NCBI GenBank assembly: GCA_003661365.1
Contig: QMVZ01000031.1
Span: forward strand, 1-12,546
DNA from: Thermoproteota archaeon
GTDB taxonomy: Archaea > Korarchaeota > Korarchaeia > Korarchaeales > Korarchaeaceae
DNA: 12,546 nucleotides
Direction: 5' to 3'
A model generated the notes under the pieces. It saw nothing but the letters and a program-made list of their open reading frames with translations. It ran no database searches and was not told the DNA's origin. Each line of letters starts with the position of its first letter. The first letter of the stretch is position 1. Below, in pieces: positions 12,180 through 12,546 of this stretch. A program made the translations under genes and the position numbers.

Positions 12180-12546
12180 TCAACTGACAGCTATCTTCCA
12201 CCCACCTTTTACCCTTCCAATTCCCCTTTTCTTCAGATTTTTTGCCTCTTCTATCAAGTTCTCAATTCCTAATCCATCAAGAAGAAGCAAGCCCTCCTGC
12301 AAGGCATCTAGCAGTATAGAGGAAGATGGAAGGAGTTCCTTTGCTTCTTCTAACTTGAAGATGTGGAGATCTGAAGGTATCCTTTCCTTCCTCAAAGCTT
12401 CTTTAAGCTCATTTGAAACCCTTTGGTCTCTCACAATAGCCAATATGTCGAAGTCGCTTGAGACTGAGGATTCTCCCCTCGCCCTAGAGCCAAAAAGAAT
12501 TATCGCTATCTCTTTACCCTTCATATCCTCGAGTATTTTGCGTAAA
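12180..12546 (-). CDS. Minimal nucleotidyltransferase (MNT, pol-beta-like), probably 5' truncated by the window edge
   Basis: A small nucleotidyltransferase of the MNT class. The active-site motif is exact: GSRARGESSVSSDFD, that is G-S-x10-D-x-D, preceded by strand IAIILF. A further acidic residue in SDLHIF fits the third metal ligand. An ATG exists at 12524, but the frame stays open to the edge, reading LRKILED before it, which is the helix normally preceding the catalytic strand; the true start is therefore likely outside. MNT proteins usually pair with a HEPN ribonuclease and inactivate it by adding nucleotides. No HEPN gene lies downstream, so any partner must be upstream, beyond the window. 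The C-terminal GRVKGGWK is basic. Confidence 0.82.
   Translation of the reverse strand, partial: LRKILEDMKGKEIAIILFGSRARGESSVSSDFDILAIVRDQRVSNELKEALRKERIPSDLHIFKLEEAKELLPSSSILLDALQEGLLLLDGLGIENLIEEAKNLKKRGIGRVKGGWKIAVS

Noticed and set aside
1..12546. tRNA, rRNA, CRISPR array or insertion sequence
   Set aside because: Reading both strands showed no T-loop-like tRNA signature, no regularly spaced repeats, and no transposase or terminal inverted repeats.

Overview
The window looks like a chromosomal segment of a thermophilic archaeon. Many genes are preceded by a TATA-like box about 25-30 bp from the start codon (leaderless or nearly leaderless transcripts), some by a GGAGGTGA-type Shine-Dalgarno. 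TTG and GTG starts occur, arginine is mostly AGA/AGG, and the families (VapBC pairs with RHH or AbrB antitoxins, PadR, Yip1-like membrane protein, minimal nucleotidyltransferase) fit an archaeon. I cannot fix the lineage; an uncultured Thermoproteota (TACK)-type organism is a guess. No tRNA, rRNA, CRISPR array, transposase or integrase was seen.

Layout. 1-1000: the 5' end of a LolD/MacB-type ABC ATPase running off the left edge, with a Yip1-like membrane protein upstream on the same strand; a strong palindrome covers the probable ATPase promoter. 1268-1884: a first VapBC pair. 2160-2423: an unrecognised 87-residue protein, followed by about 400 bp with no convincing gene. 2827-3024: a cold-shock-domain protein, divergent from a second VapBC pair (AbrB-type antitoxin, 3192-3826) and a GNAT acetyltransferase. 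4574-6234: minus-strand cluster of a 40-residue zinc ribbon, a two-TM protein and an MFS transporter. 6432-7625: a membrane-anchored seven-repeat beta-propeller, transcribed away from that cluster. 7767-8513: a class II aldolase, whose stop overlaps the stop of a third VapBC pair (8510-9158). 9260-12136: two tandem ChrB C-terminal-domain proteins, divergent from a PadR regulator plus MFS transporter. 12180-12546: a minimal nucleotidyltransferase running off the right edge.

How the parts work together. Each of the three toxin-antitoxin modules is antitoxin-first, has overlapping genes, and carries its own distinct symmetrical element at the promoter, as expected of autoregulation by different antitoxins. 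The most system-like region is 9260-12136: PadR and MFS overlap and are probably one transcript, sharing a short promoter region with the ChrB-domain pair. In that pair one copy keeps the family's His/Cys residues and the other has lost them all, suggesting a catalytic or metal-binding subunit with a degenerate partner. No ChrA transporter is present, so a chromate role is not established. The ChrB/PadR/MFS block also looks more GC-rich than the left part of the window (lines sampled by hand: 45-60% versus about 37%), compatible with a separate origin.
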